This document shows, one piece after another, positions 24,639 through 33,661 of a stretch of DNA of 45,139 nt. Each line of letters opens with the position of its first letter. The stretch's first letter is position 1. The DNA is from Gammaproteobacteria bacterium (GTDB taxonomy: Bacteria; Pseudomonadota; Gammaproteobacteria; Ga0077536): contig JAIEQK010000073.1 in the NCBI GenBank assembly GCA_019747795.1, forward strand, positions 1-45,139. Direction: 5' to 3'. The translations under genes were made by a program, and so were the position numbers. The notes beneath the pieces are model-generated. The model was not told the DNA's origin and did not search any database. It saw only the letters and a program-made list of their open reading frames with translations.

Positions 24639-24780
24639 CAGGCTTTAGAAAAACGTCGCGAGCGATGGCAGTTTGCGTTCACGCCGGCGCGGAGGAACCG
24701 CAGCGTATAGGGCCGACGTGAGGATTCCGAGCACCGCCGGGACGCAAAAGGACGAGCGCAGTAGTTGTTCACCAGCCTGC
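24638..24780. repeat. Candidate dispersed intergenic repeat (about 143 bp)
   Basis: The 219-bp gap between the ATPase and deacetylase genes is unusually long for this operon. It contains a segment bounded by short inverted ends, GCAGGCT (24638-24644) and AGCCTGC (24774-24780). The left end touches the ATPase stop codon. No protein function is apparent on either strand, and short open frames here look like those that arise from interspersed repeats. No target-site duplication is visible. The rest of the gap (24781-24857) shows nothing recognisable. Confidence 0.4.
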
Positions 24781-24857
24781 CAGGGCACCGCCGCGCGGCC
24801 GCGCCGCGCCGTCCTCCACGCTGACATTCGGGCCGCCCGTCGGTCCTCGGGCTCGAC

Positions 24858-25760
24858 ATGGCACACGACACGCCGACGCACTACAACGCGCTCTCGATCG
24901 ACGTCGAGGAGTACTTCCAGGTCTCGGCGTTCGAGACCTCCATCCCGCGCAACGCCTGGGAGCGCTGGCCGTCGCGGGTCGAATTCGCCACCGGCCGCCT
25001 GCTCGACCTGTTCGCCGAGCGTGGCGTGCACGCGACCTTCTTCACCCTCGGCTGGGTGGCCGAACGCCATCCTGCCCTCATCCGGCGCATGGTGGCCGAG
25101 GGACACGAAGTCGCCTGCCACGGGTACCAGCACATCCGCGCCACGACCCAGAGCCGCGACGCCTTCCGCGCCGATATCACACTGAGCAAGCGCCTGCTCG
25201 AGGATGCCGGCGGTGTCGAAGTGCGCGGCTACCGCGCCGCGAGTTTCTCGATCGACCGCAGCAACCTATGGGCGTTTGACGAACTCGCCGCGGCGGGCTT
25301 CGCCTACAGCTCCAGCGTCTACCCGGTGCGCCACGATCTCTACGGCATTCCGGACGCGCCGCGCACCCCGTTCCGGCCGCTCGCCGGCGCGTCGCTGGTC
25401 GAGATCCCAGTGAGCACCGCTCGGTTCGGCGCGCACAACCTGCCGGCGGGCGGCGGCGGCTACTTCCGCCTGCTGCCCTACGCGCTGTCCCGCGCCCTGG
25501 TGCGGCGGGTCAACCGCGTCGAGGCACGTGCCGCTAACATGTACTTTCACCCCTGGGAATTCGATCCCGAGCAGCCGCGTCCCACCGGTGTGCCGGCGAA
25601 ATCGCGTTTTCGCCACTACTTGAACCAGGGCCGCGCGCTGGCGCGCATGCGGCGGCTGCTCGAGGATTTTCGCTGGGGGCCGTTCCGTGACGTCTACGCG
25701 CGCGCCATCGCCGGACTCGAACCCGAGATACAGCATCGTGACCTCAGTGCAAGTTCGTGA
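24858..25760 (+). CDS. XrtA system polysaccharide deacetylase (CE4/NodB family)
   Basis: This 300-residue CE4 enzyme has no obvious signal peptide. It opens with NALSIDVEEYFQVSAFE, carrying the Asp of the metal site, then RGVHATFFTLGWVAERHP, the metal-binding His segment GHEVACHGYQHI and RGYRAASFSI. Later MYFHPWEFDPEQPRPTG holds the catalytic His region. It matches TIGR03006, an exosortase-linked deacetylase predicted to remove N-acetyl groups from hexosamines in the exported polymer or its lipid-linked precursor. The ATG at 24858 follows the repeat-containing gap. The 3' end overlaps the likely start of the FemAB-like gene. Confidence 0.92.
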   Translation: MAHDTPTHYNALSIDVEEYFQVSAFETSIPRNAWERWPSRVEFATGRLLDLFAERGVHATFFTLGWVAERHPALIRRMVAEGHEVACHGYQHIRATTQSRDAFRADITLSKRLLEDAGGVEVRGYRAASFSIDRSNLWAFDELAAAGFAYSSSVYPVRHDLYGIPDAPRTPFRPLAGASLVEIPVSTARFGAHNLPAGGGGYFRLLPYALSRALVRRVNRVEARAANMYFHPWEFDPEQPRPTGVPAKSRFRHYLNQGRALARMRRLLEDFRWGPFRDVYARAIAGLEPEIQHRDLSASS

Positions 25761-26766
25761 CTGCAACGCCGGCGACGGCGCCGCCTGGGACGCCTACGTC
25801 GCCGCGCATGTCCGCGCATCGTTCTTCCACCAGTTCGGGTGGCGCGAGGTGTTCGAGCGCGCGCTCCGTCATCGCTGCCATTACCTGCTCGCCGAACGTG
25901 ACGGCGCGGTGTGCGGCGTGCTGCCCCTGGTGCACGTCAAGAGCCTCTTGTTCGGCAGCAGCCTGAGTTCGCTCGCGTTCTGCAGCGAGGCGGGACCGCT
26001 CGCCGACGACGAACAGACGCTGATCGCGTTGGAAGCGGCCGCGCTGGAACGCGCCCGCGCGCTCGGCGTGGGGTCGCTCGAGTACCGCCTGCGCGAGGCG
26101 AGCGGACGCGAGCGTCCGACCAAGCACCTCTATCACACCTTCAGCAAGACGATACTCGCGAGCGAAGAGGCCAACATGCAAGCCATTCGCAGCAAGCAGC
26201 GCAACATCATCCGCAAGGGCATCAAGAACGGCCTCGAGTTCCGCGCCACCTCGCTCGAACGTTTCTACCCGGTCTACGCCGAGAGCGTGCGTAACCTCGG
26301 CACGCCGGTGTTTCCGCGCGCGCTGTTCGAGGCGATCCACGCGGCCTTTCCCGACAGCACGGAGTTCGTCGAGGCCAATCTCGAGGGCGTGGCCGTGTCC
26401 GGCGCGATGAATTTCTATCATCGTGACAGCGTGTGCCCCTACTACTGGGGCGGCACCCATGCCGCGCGGGACCTGAAGGGCAATGATTTTCTCGCCTGGT
26501 CCATCCTCTGTCGCGCCGCGGAGCGGGGCTGCACGCTGTTCGACTTCGGCCGCAGCAAGCAGGGCACGGGCGCCTGGCAGTGGAAGGAGAATCTCGGCTT
26601 CGAGGGCGCGCCGCTGTTCTACGAGTACGAACTGGTGCGCGACCGCGAAGTACCGGAGAAGAATCCGCTCAACCCCAAGTACCGGCTGTTCGTAGAGGGC
26701 TGGAAGCATTTGCCGCTGCCGGTTTCGAACGCACTCGGGCCGTGGTTGGCGCGCAGCCTTGGCTAG
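25738..26766 (+). CDS. FemAB-like XrtA/PEP-CTERM system-associated protein
   Basis: This protein of about 342 residues belongs to the FemAB/GNAT superfamily (exosortase subgroup TIGR03019). Recognisable segments are FFHQFGWREVFERAL, LPLVHVKSLLFG, KQRNIIRKGIKNGLEF, PYYWGGTHAARDLKGNDFLAW and FDFGRSKQGTGAWQWKENLGF. FemAB relatives transfer amino acids from aminoacyl-tRNA to peptidoglycan precursors; here the acceptor may be a glycan or a PEP-CTERM-linked envelope component, unproven. The start is the GTG at 25738 (GTG at 25747 is an alternative); the frame is open further upstream but runs into the deacetylase. It overlaps deacetylase and exosortase at its two ends. Confidence 0.88.
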   Translation: MTSVQVRDCNAGDGAAWDAYVAAHVRASFFHQFGWREVFERALRHRCHYLLAERDGAVCGVLPLVHVKSLLFGSSLSSLAFCSEAGPLADDEQTLIALEAAALERARALGVGSLEYRLREASGRERPTKHLYHTFSKTILASEEANMQAIRSKQRNIIRKGIKNGLEFRATSLERFYPVYAESVRNLGTPVFPRALFEAIHAAFPDSTEFVEANLEGVAVSGAMNFYHRDSVCPYYWGGTHAARDLKGNDFLAWSILCRAAERGCTLFDFGRSKQGTGAWQWKENLGFEGAPLFYEYELVRDREVPEKNPLNPKYRLFVEGWKHLPLPVSNALGPWLARSLG

Positions 26767-28285
26767 CATCTTGGCGCTGCCCGCGGTCGATGCGCGCTGG
26801 CGTGAACGCCTGCCGCTGGTGCTCGTGGCCCTGCTCGCGGTGCTCGCCGCGCAGTACGCCACGCTGGCCGACATGGTCGGCATCTGGTGGCATTCCAGCA
26901 CCTTCAATCACTGCTTCCTGATCCTGCCCATCGCGCTCGGTCTCGGCTGGTCGCGGCGTGCCGAACTCGCGGCCTGTGCCCCCGGGCGCTCCTGGTGGGG
27001 CGCGGGCTACGCCCTGGCGAACGGCCTGCTGTGGCTCGCGGGCGCGACGCTGTCCATCGCCTTCGTGCAGCATGTCGCGCTGATCGGGCTCATCATCGGC
27101 GTCGGCTGGGCACTGATCGGCAACGCCGCGTTCCGCGTGCTGCTGGTGCCGTTCCTGTATCTCTACTTCAGCGTGCCGGAGGGCGAGTTCCTGGTGCCAC
27201 GGCTGCAGGACTGGACAGCAGAAGTGCTGGTCAGCGCGCTGCAGGTGACCGGCATCCCGGTCTACGTGGAAGGACGTCACCTGACCATTCCCTCGGGCAG
27301 CTTCGTGGTGGCGGAAGCCTGCAGCGGCATCAACTACCTGATCGCGACCTTGGCCGTCGGCACCATGTACATGTATCTCAATTTCCGCAGTCCCTGGCGG
27401 CGGGCCGCGTTCATGGGGCTCGCGGTCGCAGTGCCGCTCATCGCCAACGGCCTGCGCGCCTATGGCATCGTGATGATCGCCCACCTGTCGGACTACAAGT
27501 ACGCGCTCGGCATCGATCACTTCATCTACGGCTGGGTGTTCTTCGGCATCGTGATCTTCGCGCTGTTCGCGCTCGGCAATCGCTTCAGCGACGTCGATCC
27601 CGACGCGCCCGCGCCCCCGGTCACACCTTCGACGTCCGCGCTCACCCCGCGCGCCTCGCCTCTCGCGCCCGTGCTGCTGGTGCTGGCCGTGGCGGCGCTC
27701 GCGCCGCCGCTGTTGCTGCACGCCGCGAGCGCGAACCGGCCGCTGGCACCTGCCGTCGCGCTGCCCTCGGTGCCGGACTGGCAGGGTCCGCGTGAGGGGC
27801 GGCTCGATCTTGGCGCCGAGCGCGCAGGCACTGACCAGACGCTGGCAGGCGTCTACCAGGACGCGCGCGAGGCAACGGTGTGGCTGACGTTCGATTACTT
27901 CCGCGGCGAGGGGCCGGGCAAGGAACTGGTGAACCAGTCGCAGCGCGGCTTCGATCCCAAGCGCTGGCAGCAGATCGACTACGGCGCCGCGTTTCCGGCG
28001 CCCGCCAGCGGCGTGGCACAGGCGAACGCGGTACGACTGCGCAACGTCGCGAGCGGCGAGGAGTACCTGCTGTGGAGCTGGTACGACACCCAGGGGCAAC
28101 GCTCCAGCACGCGTCTCGCGGTCAAGTTGGCCCAGGCCGGCGCGCGCCTGCGTGGCGACCCCGTCGGCGGCGCGGTGGTGACCGTCGCCACGCGCGTCGA
28201 GGGCGGCGCGGACGGCGCGGCGGTGCTGAACCGCTTCCTCGCTTCAGGCGCGATAGCGCTCGAACGCCTGCACGTCGCGCCATGA
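26759..28285 (+). CDS. xrtA: Exosortase A with fused EpsI domain
   Basis: This 508-residue inner-membrane enzyme is predicted to cut PEP-CTERM sorting signals and transfer the protein to a cell-envelope acceptor. Residues 1 to about 285 hold some eight membrane helices and the catalytic residues: Cys188 in AEACSGINYL, Arg233 in ANGLRAYGI and His254 in DHFIYGW. After a short Ala/Pro linker, residues about 310-505 form a periplasmic EpsI-type domain (SVPDWQGP, VWLTFDYFRGEGPGKELVN). This fusion is characteristic of XrtA. The TTG at 26759 overlaps the FemAB-like stop by 8 bp; another TTG lies 12 bp on. The stop overlaps the next gene's ATG. All three catalytic residues are intact, so an active system is expected although no substrate is encoded here. 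Confidence 0.96.
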   Translation: MASILALPAVDARWRERLPLVLVALLAVLAAQYATLADMVGIWWHSSTFNHCFLILPIALGLGWSRRAELAACAPGRSWWGAGYALANGLLWLAGATLSIAFVQHVALIGLIIGVGWALIGNAAFRVLLVPFLYLYFSVPEGEFLVPRLQDWTAEVLVSALQVTGIPVYVEGRHLTIPSGSFVVAEACSGINYLIATLAVGTMYMYLNFRSPWRRAAFMGLAVAVPLIANGLRAYGIVMIAHLSDYKYALGIDHFIYGWVFFGIVIFALFALGNRFSDVDPDAPAPPVTPSTSALTPRASPLAPVLLVLAVAALAPPLLLHAASANRPLAPAVALPSVPDWQGPREGRLDLGAERAGTDQTLAGVYQDAREATVWLTFDYFRGEGPGKELVNQSQRGFDPKRWQQIDYGAAFPAPASGVAQANAVRLRNVASGEEYLLWSWYDTQGQRSSTRLAVKLAQAGARLRGDPVGGAVVTVATRVEGGADGAAVLNRFLASGAIALERLHVAP

Positions 28286-29457
28286 ATCGGCGCGCGGACA
28301 TTGCGCGGCCGCTGACCGTGATGCACGTGCTGTATCGCTTCAGCATCGGCGGGCTGGAGAATGGCCTGGTCAACCTGGTCAATCGCCTGGATCCGCAGCG
28401 CTATCGGCACTGCATCGTGTGTCTGAGCGATTACGACCCGGCCTTCGTCCAGCGTCTCACGGGCGACAACTTCGAGCTGCACGCGCTCGACAAGCGCCCG
28501 GGCAACGATCCCCGCGTCTGGTGGCGCACCTGGCAGCTCCTGCGGCGGGTGCGGCCGGACGTGCTGCACACGCGCAATTTCGTCGCACTCGAATTGCAAC
28601 TGCTGGGTCTGCTGGCCGGCGTGCCGCGCCGCATCCACGGCGAGCATGGCTGGGACGTGCAGGACCCGGCCGGCGAGGTGCGCAAGTACCAGCTCGCGCG
28701 GCGGGTGCTCGGGCTCTGCGTGCAGCGTTTCGTCGCCCTGTCCCGCGACCTCGAGGACTACCTGTTGACGCGGGTGGGGCTCGCGCCGGCCAAGGTGGAA
28801 CGGATCATCAACGGCGTCGACAGCGAACGCTTCCTGCCCGCCGAGCGAGCGCAGACGGCGACGCTCGTCATCGGCACCGTCGGGCGCATGAAAGCGATCA
28901 AGAACCAGACCCTCCTGTGTCGTGCCTTCATTGCGCTCTGCACCCGGCGCCCCGATCTGCGCGAGCGTCTGCTGCTGCGCCTGGTGGGCAGCGGCCCGCT
29001 GCGCACGGACTGCGAGGCGCTGCTCGACGCCGCGGGCCTCGCCGCGCGGGCGCAGTTCGTCGGCGACTCGGACGCGGTGGCCGACGAGATGCGCGGCATG
29101 GACGTGTTCGTGCTGCCGTCGCTCGCCGAAGGCATCTCCAACACCATTCTCGAAGCCATGGCCAGCGGCCTGCCGGTCGTCGCGACGCGGGTTGGAGGCA
29201 ACGCCGAACTGGTGAGTGACGGCGAGAGCGGGGTGCTGGTCGCGAGTGAGGACGAGGCCGCGCTGGCGGTGGCGCTCGAACGCTACGCCGACGACGATGT
29301 GCTGCGCCGGCGCCACGGTGCGCGCGGCCGCGAACTGGTGGAGGCGCGCTTCAGCCTGGCGCGCATGGTCGAGCGCTACGACGCGCTCTATCGAGCGCCG
29401 TGCACCGCGGCCGCTACCCTGACAACCTTGAACGAGGGGCCGCGGGCCCGGGACTGA
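28282..29457 (+). CDS. XrtA/PEP-CTERM system-associated glycosyltransferase (GT4-type)
   Basis: This 391-residue cytoplasmic glycosyltransferase has a GT-B fold. The N-terminal domain starts MHVLYRFSIGGLENGLVNLV, with HTRNFVALE and HGEHGWD. The C-terminal GT4 domain has GTVGRMKAIKNQ, VGSGPLR and the nucleotide-sugar site FVLPSLAEGISNTILEAMASGLPVVATRVGGNAELV (E-x7-E motif). It matches the exosortase-linked subgroup TIGR03088. It adds a sugar to the lipid-linked repeat; donor and acceptor cannot be told from sequence. The ATG at 28282 overlaps the exosortase stop, so the two are translationally coupled. It lies 4 bp before the amidotransferase gene. Confidence 0.93.
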   Translation: MNRRADIARPLTVMHVLYRFSIGGLENGLVNLVNRLDPQRYRHCIVCLSDYDPAFVQRLTGDNFELHALDKRPGNDPRVWWRTWQLLRRVRPDVLHTRNFVALELQLLGLLAGVPRRIHGEHGWDVQDPAGEVRKYQLARRVLGLCVQRFVALSRDLEDYLLTRVGLAPAKVERIINGVDSERFLPAERAQTATLVIGTVGRMKAIKNQTLLCRAFIALCTRRPDLRERLLLRLVGSGPLRTDCEALLDAAGLAARAQFVGDSDAVADEMRGMDVFVLPSLAEGISNTILEAMASGLPVVATRVGGNAELVSDGESGVLVASEDEAALAVALERYADDDVLRRRHGARGRELVEARFSLARMVERYDALYRAPCTAAATLTTLNEGPRARD

Positions 29458-29461
29458 TGGC

Positions 29462-31351
29462 ATGTGTGGAATAGCCGGCATGGTCGACCTGCGCGGACGG
29501 GCGGAGATCCCGAAGGCCCTGCTGCGAAGCATGACCGACGCTGTCACCCATCGTGGTCCGGACGAGAGCGGACTGCACCTCGAACCCGGCGTGGGTCTCG
29601 GGCATCGCCGGCTTTCGATCATCGATCTCGCCTCCGGCCAGCAGCCCATGGCGAGCGAGGATCGCCGCGTGTGGGTGACCTTCAACGGCGAAATCTACAA
29701 CTTCATGGAGATCCGCGCCGAGCTTCAGGCTGCGGGCCATCGCTTCCAGACCCGCTCCGACACCGAAGTTATCCTCGCAGCCTGGCGTCAATGGGGCGAA
29801 GCGTCCGTGACCCGCATGCGCGGCATGTTCGCCTTCGCGGTGTGGGACGCCGATGCCGAGACGCTGTTCATCGCGCGCGATCGACTGGGTGTGAAACCGC
29901 TGTTCTACGCCTGGCTGGACGATGGTCGCCTGGTGTTCGGCTCGGAGCTGAAGTCCCTGCTGCTGTGCCCCGGTATCGCACGCGACATCGACCCGCTCGC
30001 GATCGAAGAGTATTTCGCCTACGGCTACGTCGCCGATCCGCGCACCATCTACAAGCAGGTGCTGAAGCTCGAGCCCGGCCATACGCTGTGCCTCAAGCGC
30101 GGCGCGCCGCCGGCGGCGCCCAAGCCCTACTGGGATATCCAGTTCAGTTTCGATGCGCGCATCAGTGAAGCCGACGCCGCCCACGAGGTGGTCGAGCGCA
30201 TTCGCGAGGCGGTGAACATCCGCCTGGTGTCCGAGGTGCCGCTCGGCGCCTTCCTGTCGGGCGGCGTGGACTCCTCGGCGGTGGTGGCGATGATGGCGGG
30301 CCTGAGCGAGACGCCGGTCAACACCTGCTCCATCGCCTTCGACGTCGGCCGCTTCGACGAATCGGCCTACGCCGCCGAGATCGCGCGGCGCTACGCCACC
30401 AATCACCACGTCAAGCAGGTCAGCGTCGACGACTTCGACCTGGTCGACCGGCTCATCGACTACTACGACGAGCCCTATGCCGACAGCTCGGCCATCCCCA
30501 CCTACCGGGTCTGCCAGCTCGCGCGCGAACGCGTGACCGTGGCCTTGTCCGGCGACGGCGGCGACGAGACCTTCGCCGGTTACCGGCGCTACAAGCTGCA
30601 CATGGCCGAGGAGACGGTGCGCGGCCGACTGCCGCTCGGCCTGCGACGCGCGGTGTTCGGTCCGCTCGGCGCGCTTTATCCGAAAGCCGACTGGGCGCCG
30701 CGGGTATTCCGCGCCAAGACCACCTTCCAGTCGCTCGCGCGCGACGCGGTCGGGGCCTATTTCCACACCATCTCGATCTTCAGCGACGAGATGCGTGCGC
30801 GCCTCTTCTCACCGAAGCTGAAGCGCGAGCTTGGGGGCTACCACGCGCTCGAGGTGTTCCGTCGCCACGCCGCGCGCGGCCCCGACGAGCCGCTCGCGCA
30901 GGTGCAGTACCTGGACATGAAGACCTACCTGCCCGGCGACATCCTGACCAAGGTCGATCGCGCGAGCATGGCGCATGCGCTCGAAGTGCGCGAACCGCTG
31001 CTCGATCACAAGCTGCTGGAATGGGCCGCGACCCTGCCGCGCGATCTCAAGCTGCGCGGCGGCGAGGGCAAGTACATCATGAAGAAGGGCTTCGAACCCT
31101 TCCTGCCACAGGACATCCTGTACCGGCCGAAGATGGGCTTCGCGGTGCCGCTCGCCACCTGGTTCCGCGGTGGGCTGAAAGCGCGCATCGGTGAAGTGGT
31201 GCTGGGCGATCGCCTGGCCTCGACTGGCTGGTTCGAGCCGACCTACCTGCGCGCGCTGCTGGAACAGCACGCGAGCGGCCGGCGCGATCACAGCGCGCCG
31301 CTGTGGACCCTGTTGATGTTCGACGCCTTCCTCGCGCGTCACGCGGCCTGA
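29462..31351 (+). CDS. XrtA system amidotransferase, asparagine synthase-like
   Basis: This 629-residue class II amidotransferase has an intact N-terminal nucleophile (MCGIAGMVDL, Cys2). The glutaminase domain includes HRGPDESGLH, FNGEIYNFMEI and RDRLGVKPLFY. The synthetase domain has the ATP pyrophosphatase loop SGGVDSSAVVAMM and ALSGDGGDETFAGYRRY. It should release ammonia from glutamine and make an amide on an acid activated by ATP. It matches TIGR03108, amidotransferase 1 of exosortase A systems, rather than housekeeping AsnB. A likely target is a uronic acid or an amino-acid substituent of the polysaccharide, not proven. Compare the degenerate paralogue at 33662. Confidence 0.93.
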   Translation: MCGIAGMVDLRGRAEIPKALLRSMTDAVTHRGPDESGLHLEPGVGLGHRRLSIIDLASGQQPMASEDRRVWVTFNGEIYNFMEIRAELQAAGHRFQTRSDTEVILAAWRQWGEASVTRMRGMFAFAVWDADAETLFIARDRLGVKPLFYAWLDDGRLVFGSELKSLLLCPGIARDIDPLAIEEYFAYGYVADPRTIYKQVLKLEPGHTLCLKRGAPPAAPKPYWDIQFSFDARISEADAAHEVVERIREAVNIRLVSEVPLGAFLSGGVDSSAVVAMMAGLSETPVNTCSIAFDVGRFDESAYAAEIARRYATNHHVKQVSVDDFDLVDRLIDYYDEPYADSSAIPTYRVCQLARERVTVALSGDGGDETFAGYRRYKLHMAEETVRGRLPLGLRRAVFGPLGALYPKADWAPRVFRAKTTFQSLARDAVGAYFHTISIFSDEMRARLFSPKLKRELGGYHALEVFRRHAARGPDEPLAQVQYLDMKTYLPGDILTKVDRASMAHALEVREPLLDHKLLEWAATLPRDLKLRGGEGKYIMKKGFEPFLPQDILYRPKMGFAVPLATWFRGGLKARIGEVVLGDRLASTGWFEPTYLRALLEQHASGRRDHSAPLWTLLMFDAFLARHAA

Positions 31352-31362
31352 GCCGCTGCCCC

Positions 31363-32550
31363 ATGGCCGCCGTCGCGCCGCTCGAGGTGCTGACCTACAG
31401 CTCGCTGTATCCGAACGCGCGCCAGCCGCGGCACGGCATCTTCATCCAGCAGCGCCTGCGCCACCTGGTGGCGGACTTTCCGGTGCGACCGCGCGTCGTC
31501 GCGCCGGTGCCGTGGTTTCCCTTCACCGGCGAGCGCTTCGGCGAGTACGGCGTGTTCGCCGCGGTGCCGGGCGCGGAGGAGTTGGAAGGCGTGCCGGTGC
31601 GTCATCCGCGCTACCCCGTGATTCCGAAGGTGAGCTGGCACGTGTCGCCGTGGCTCATGTACCGCGCGACCGTGGACGCGGTGCGACGCTGGCATGCCGA
31701 ACGGCCGATAGACGTGCTCGATGCGCATTTCTTCTATCCCGACGGGGTCGCGGCGGTGATGATCGGCCGCGCGCTCGGCATCCCGGTGTGCATCTCGGCG
31801 CGCGGCAGCGACATCACGCTCATGCCGGAGTACGCGCTGCCGCGGCGCTGGATCCTGTGGGCGGCGGCGGCGGCGCAGGGGCTGGTCACGGTCGCCGCGG
31901 CGCTGAAGGAACGCCTGGTCGAACTCGGCGTGGCGGACGAACGGGTGGTGGTGTTGCGCAACGGCGTCGATCTGCAGCGCTTCGAACCGCTGCCGAGGGC
32001 GCCGCTGCGCGCCGAACTCGGGCTCGAAGGACGGGTGCTGGTCTCGGTCGGCAACCTGATCGAATTGAAGGGGCATCACCTCATCATCGAGGCGCTCCGC
32101 GAGCTGCCCGACACGACGCTGCTCATCATCGGCGATGGTCCGGATCGGCGCGCGCTGGAGCAGCAGGCCACGGCGCTCGGCGTGGCCGAGCGCGTGCGCT
32201 TTCTCGGGCTCGTCGCGCAGGCCGATCTGAAGCGCTGGTACTCGGCCGCCGATGCGCTGGTACTGGCGTCCAGCCGTGAAGGCTGGGCCAACGTGCTGCT
32301 GGAGGCGATGGCCTGCGGCACGCCGGTGGCGGCAACGCGCGTGTGGGGCACCCCCGAGGTGGTGGCCGCGCCCGCGGCCGGCGTGCTGATCGAGGAGCGT
32401 TCGGCGCGCGGCATCGTCGCGGCGCTCGAGCGCCTGCTGGCCGCGCCGCCCACCCGCGAGGCGACCCGCGCCTACGCCGAGGGCTTCAGCTGGGAAGCCA
32501 CCAGCCGCGGACAGTACGAACTCTTCCAGCGCATGCGCACCGCGCGCTGA
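31363..32550 (+). CDS. Glycosyltransferase family 4 protein
   Basis: This protein of about 395 residues has a GT-B fold. The N-terminal domain is VLTYSSLYPNARQPRHGIFIQ, then IDVLDAHFFYPDGVAAVMI and CISARGSDI. The C-terminal GT4 domain has VLRNGVDLQRFEP, LVSVGNLIELKGHH, IIGDGPDR and SSREGWANVLLEAMACGTPVAATRVWGTPEVV. It resembles exopolysaccharide glycosyltransferases that often close exosortase A operons. The ATG at 31363 is 11 bp after the amidotransferase stop; an upstream in-frame start would overlap that gene and lacks family similarity. It ends one base from the 3' end of the convergent deacetylase, leaving no space for a separate terminator. Confidence 0.88.
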   Translation: MAAVAPLEVLTYSSLYPNARQPRHGIFIQQRLRHLVADFPVRPRVVAPVPWFPFTGERFGEYGVFAAVPGAEELEGVPVRHPRYPVIPKVSWHVSPWLMYRATVDAVRRWHAERPIDVLDAHFFYPDGVAAVMIGRALGIPVCISARGSDITLMPEYALPRRWILWAAAAAQGLVTVAAALKERLVELGVADERVVVLRNGVDLQRFEPLPRAPLRAELGLEGRVLVSVGNLIELKGHHLIIEALRELPDTTLLIIGDGPDRRALEQQATALGVAERVRFLGLVAQADLKRWYSAADALVLASSREGWANVLLEAMACGTPVAATRVWGTPEVVAAPAAGVLIEERSARGIVAALERLLAAPPTREATRAYAEGFSWEATSRGQYELFQRMRTAR

Positions 32551-33531
32551 TCAGGCGGCGGCCTCGTCGAGGTAGGCCGCGCGGCGAAAATAGTTCATCA
32601 CCAGCCGACCGAGGTATTTCGCCTCGCTGTCGTCCCACGGCGAGAAGCGCGGGATCTGGAAGCGTGGCGTGCGCGGGTCGGCGGTGCCGGCGGCGGTGGT
32701 GAGCGCGAATTCATAGCCGAGTTCCGCGAGCAGCGCGCAGTGCTCCGCGGCGAAGTCCTGGCCCGGGCGGCCGTTCGGATAGGCGAAGCACACCACGGGC
32801 TCGCCCAGGATGCGCTCGAGTTCGGCCTTGTTGGTCGCTATTTCTTCACGCGCCTCGGCGAGCGGCAGCGAACACAGGATGGGATGGCTGACCGTGTGTC
32901 CGCCGACCTCCATGCCCGCCGCGCGCAGCCGGCGAATCTCGTCGGCGTTGGCCATCAGTCCGCTGACCGTCGCGCCGCTGCGGGCCAGCAGATCCGAGGC
33001 GGCGTGCTCCCGCTCGGCGTGGGGCAGGTACTTGAGTTTCTCGAGCAGGCCGGGCAGGGACGCGACCCGTGCGCCGCGCAGCGCGAAGGACTCGAGACCG
33101 TAGGGCCTGAGGTCGATGTCGTCGTCAGGCCATGCGCGCAGCGCCTCGATCACTCGGTCGTTCCACATCATGCCGCCGTCGAGGTAGCGGGTGGTGACGA
33201 AGAAGGTGGCCGGCACGCCCAGTTCGGTCAGGATCGGCAGCGCGTTGGTCACGTTGTCGCGATAGCCGTCGTCGAAGGTGATGGCGAGCGCGCGTGGCGG
33301 CAGGGTGCCGGCGTACAGACGTCGCACCGCCTCGACCAGCGGCAGCACGTGAAAGCCATCGCGCAGCCAGCGCACGCGGGCACGAAAGCGCGCGCAGTCC
33401 GGTTCGTCGGGCAGCAGCGGGTCCGGCGTCGCCGGCACGCGGTGGAAGTAGACGATGGACAGGCGACGTTCCACCAGGGCGGCGGTCAAGAGCGCGAGTT
33501 TGCAGCCGATGTCTATCATGGTGCGGAGCAC
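32551..33531 (-). CDS. Second polysaccharide deacetylase (CE4/NodB family)
   Basis: This 326-residue CE4 enzyme has a short hydrophobic N-terminus (IGCKLALLTAALV) that could be a signal anchor. NodB motifs are clear: ALAITFDDGYRDN (two Asp), ELGVPATFFVTTRYLDGG, MEVGGHTVSHPILCSL (metal His) and VVCFAYPNGRPGQDF. It differs from the XrtA-type deacetylase at 24858 and looks like the outer-envelope PgaB/IcaB-like or generic group, which needs periplasmic export. It could therefore act on the polymer after synthesis. An ATG at 33519 is an alternative start. It is alone on the minus strand, facing the second amidotransferase across a 130-bp gap and converging with the glycosyltransferase. Confidence 0.86.
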   Translation of the reverse strand: MLRTMIDIGCKLALLTAALVERRLSIVYFHRVPATPDPLLPDEPDCARFRARVRWLRDGFHVLPLVEAVRRLYAGTLPPRALAITFDDGYRDNVTNALPILTELGVPATFFVTTRYLDGGMMWNDRVIEALRAWPDDDIDLRPYGLESFALRGARVASLPGLLEKLKYLPHAEREHAASDLLARSGATVSGLMANADEIRRLRAAGMEVGGHTVSHPILCSLPLAEAREEIATNKAELERILGEPVVCFAYPNGRPGQDFAAEHCALLAELGYEFALTTAAGTADPRTPRFQIPRFSPWDDSEAKYLGRLVMNYFRRAAYLDEAAA

Positions 33532-33661
33532 GCGCGCGGCCGCGAGGATCGGGCGCGCATCAAGGTCGAAGGACTGACGTACGTTACCATAATCGTTTCA
33601 CGGCGCCGGGCCACGCCGCGCCGCGCCGATATAGTCGAGACTGGCGGAATCACCACGCATC

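Noticed and set aside
24665-24680. TGGCAGTTTGC resembling a sigma-54 site
   Set aside because: Only about half the required distance separates the GG and GC, so it cannot be a -24/-12 promoter.
24635-24871. Small minus-strand frames in the ATPase-deacetylase gap
   Set aside because: They look protein-like only superficially; position and inverted ends fit a repeat better than a gene, and there is no ribosome site.
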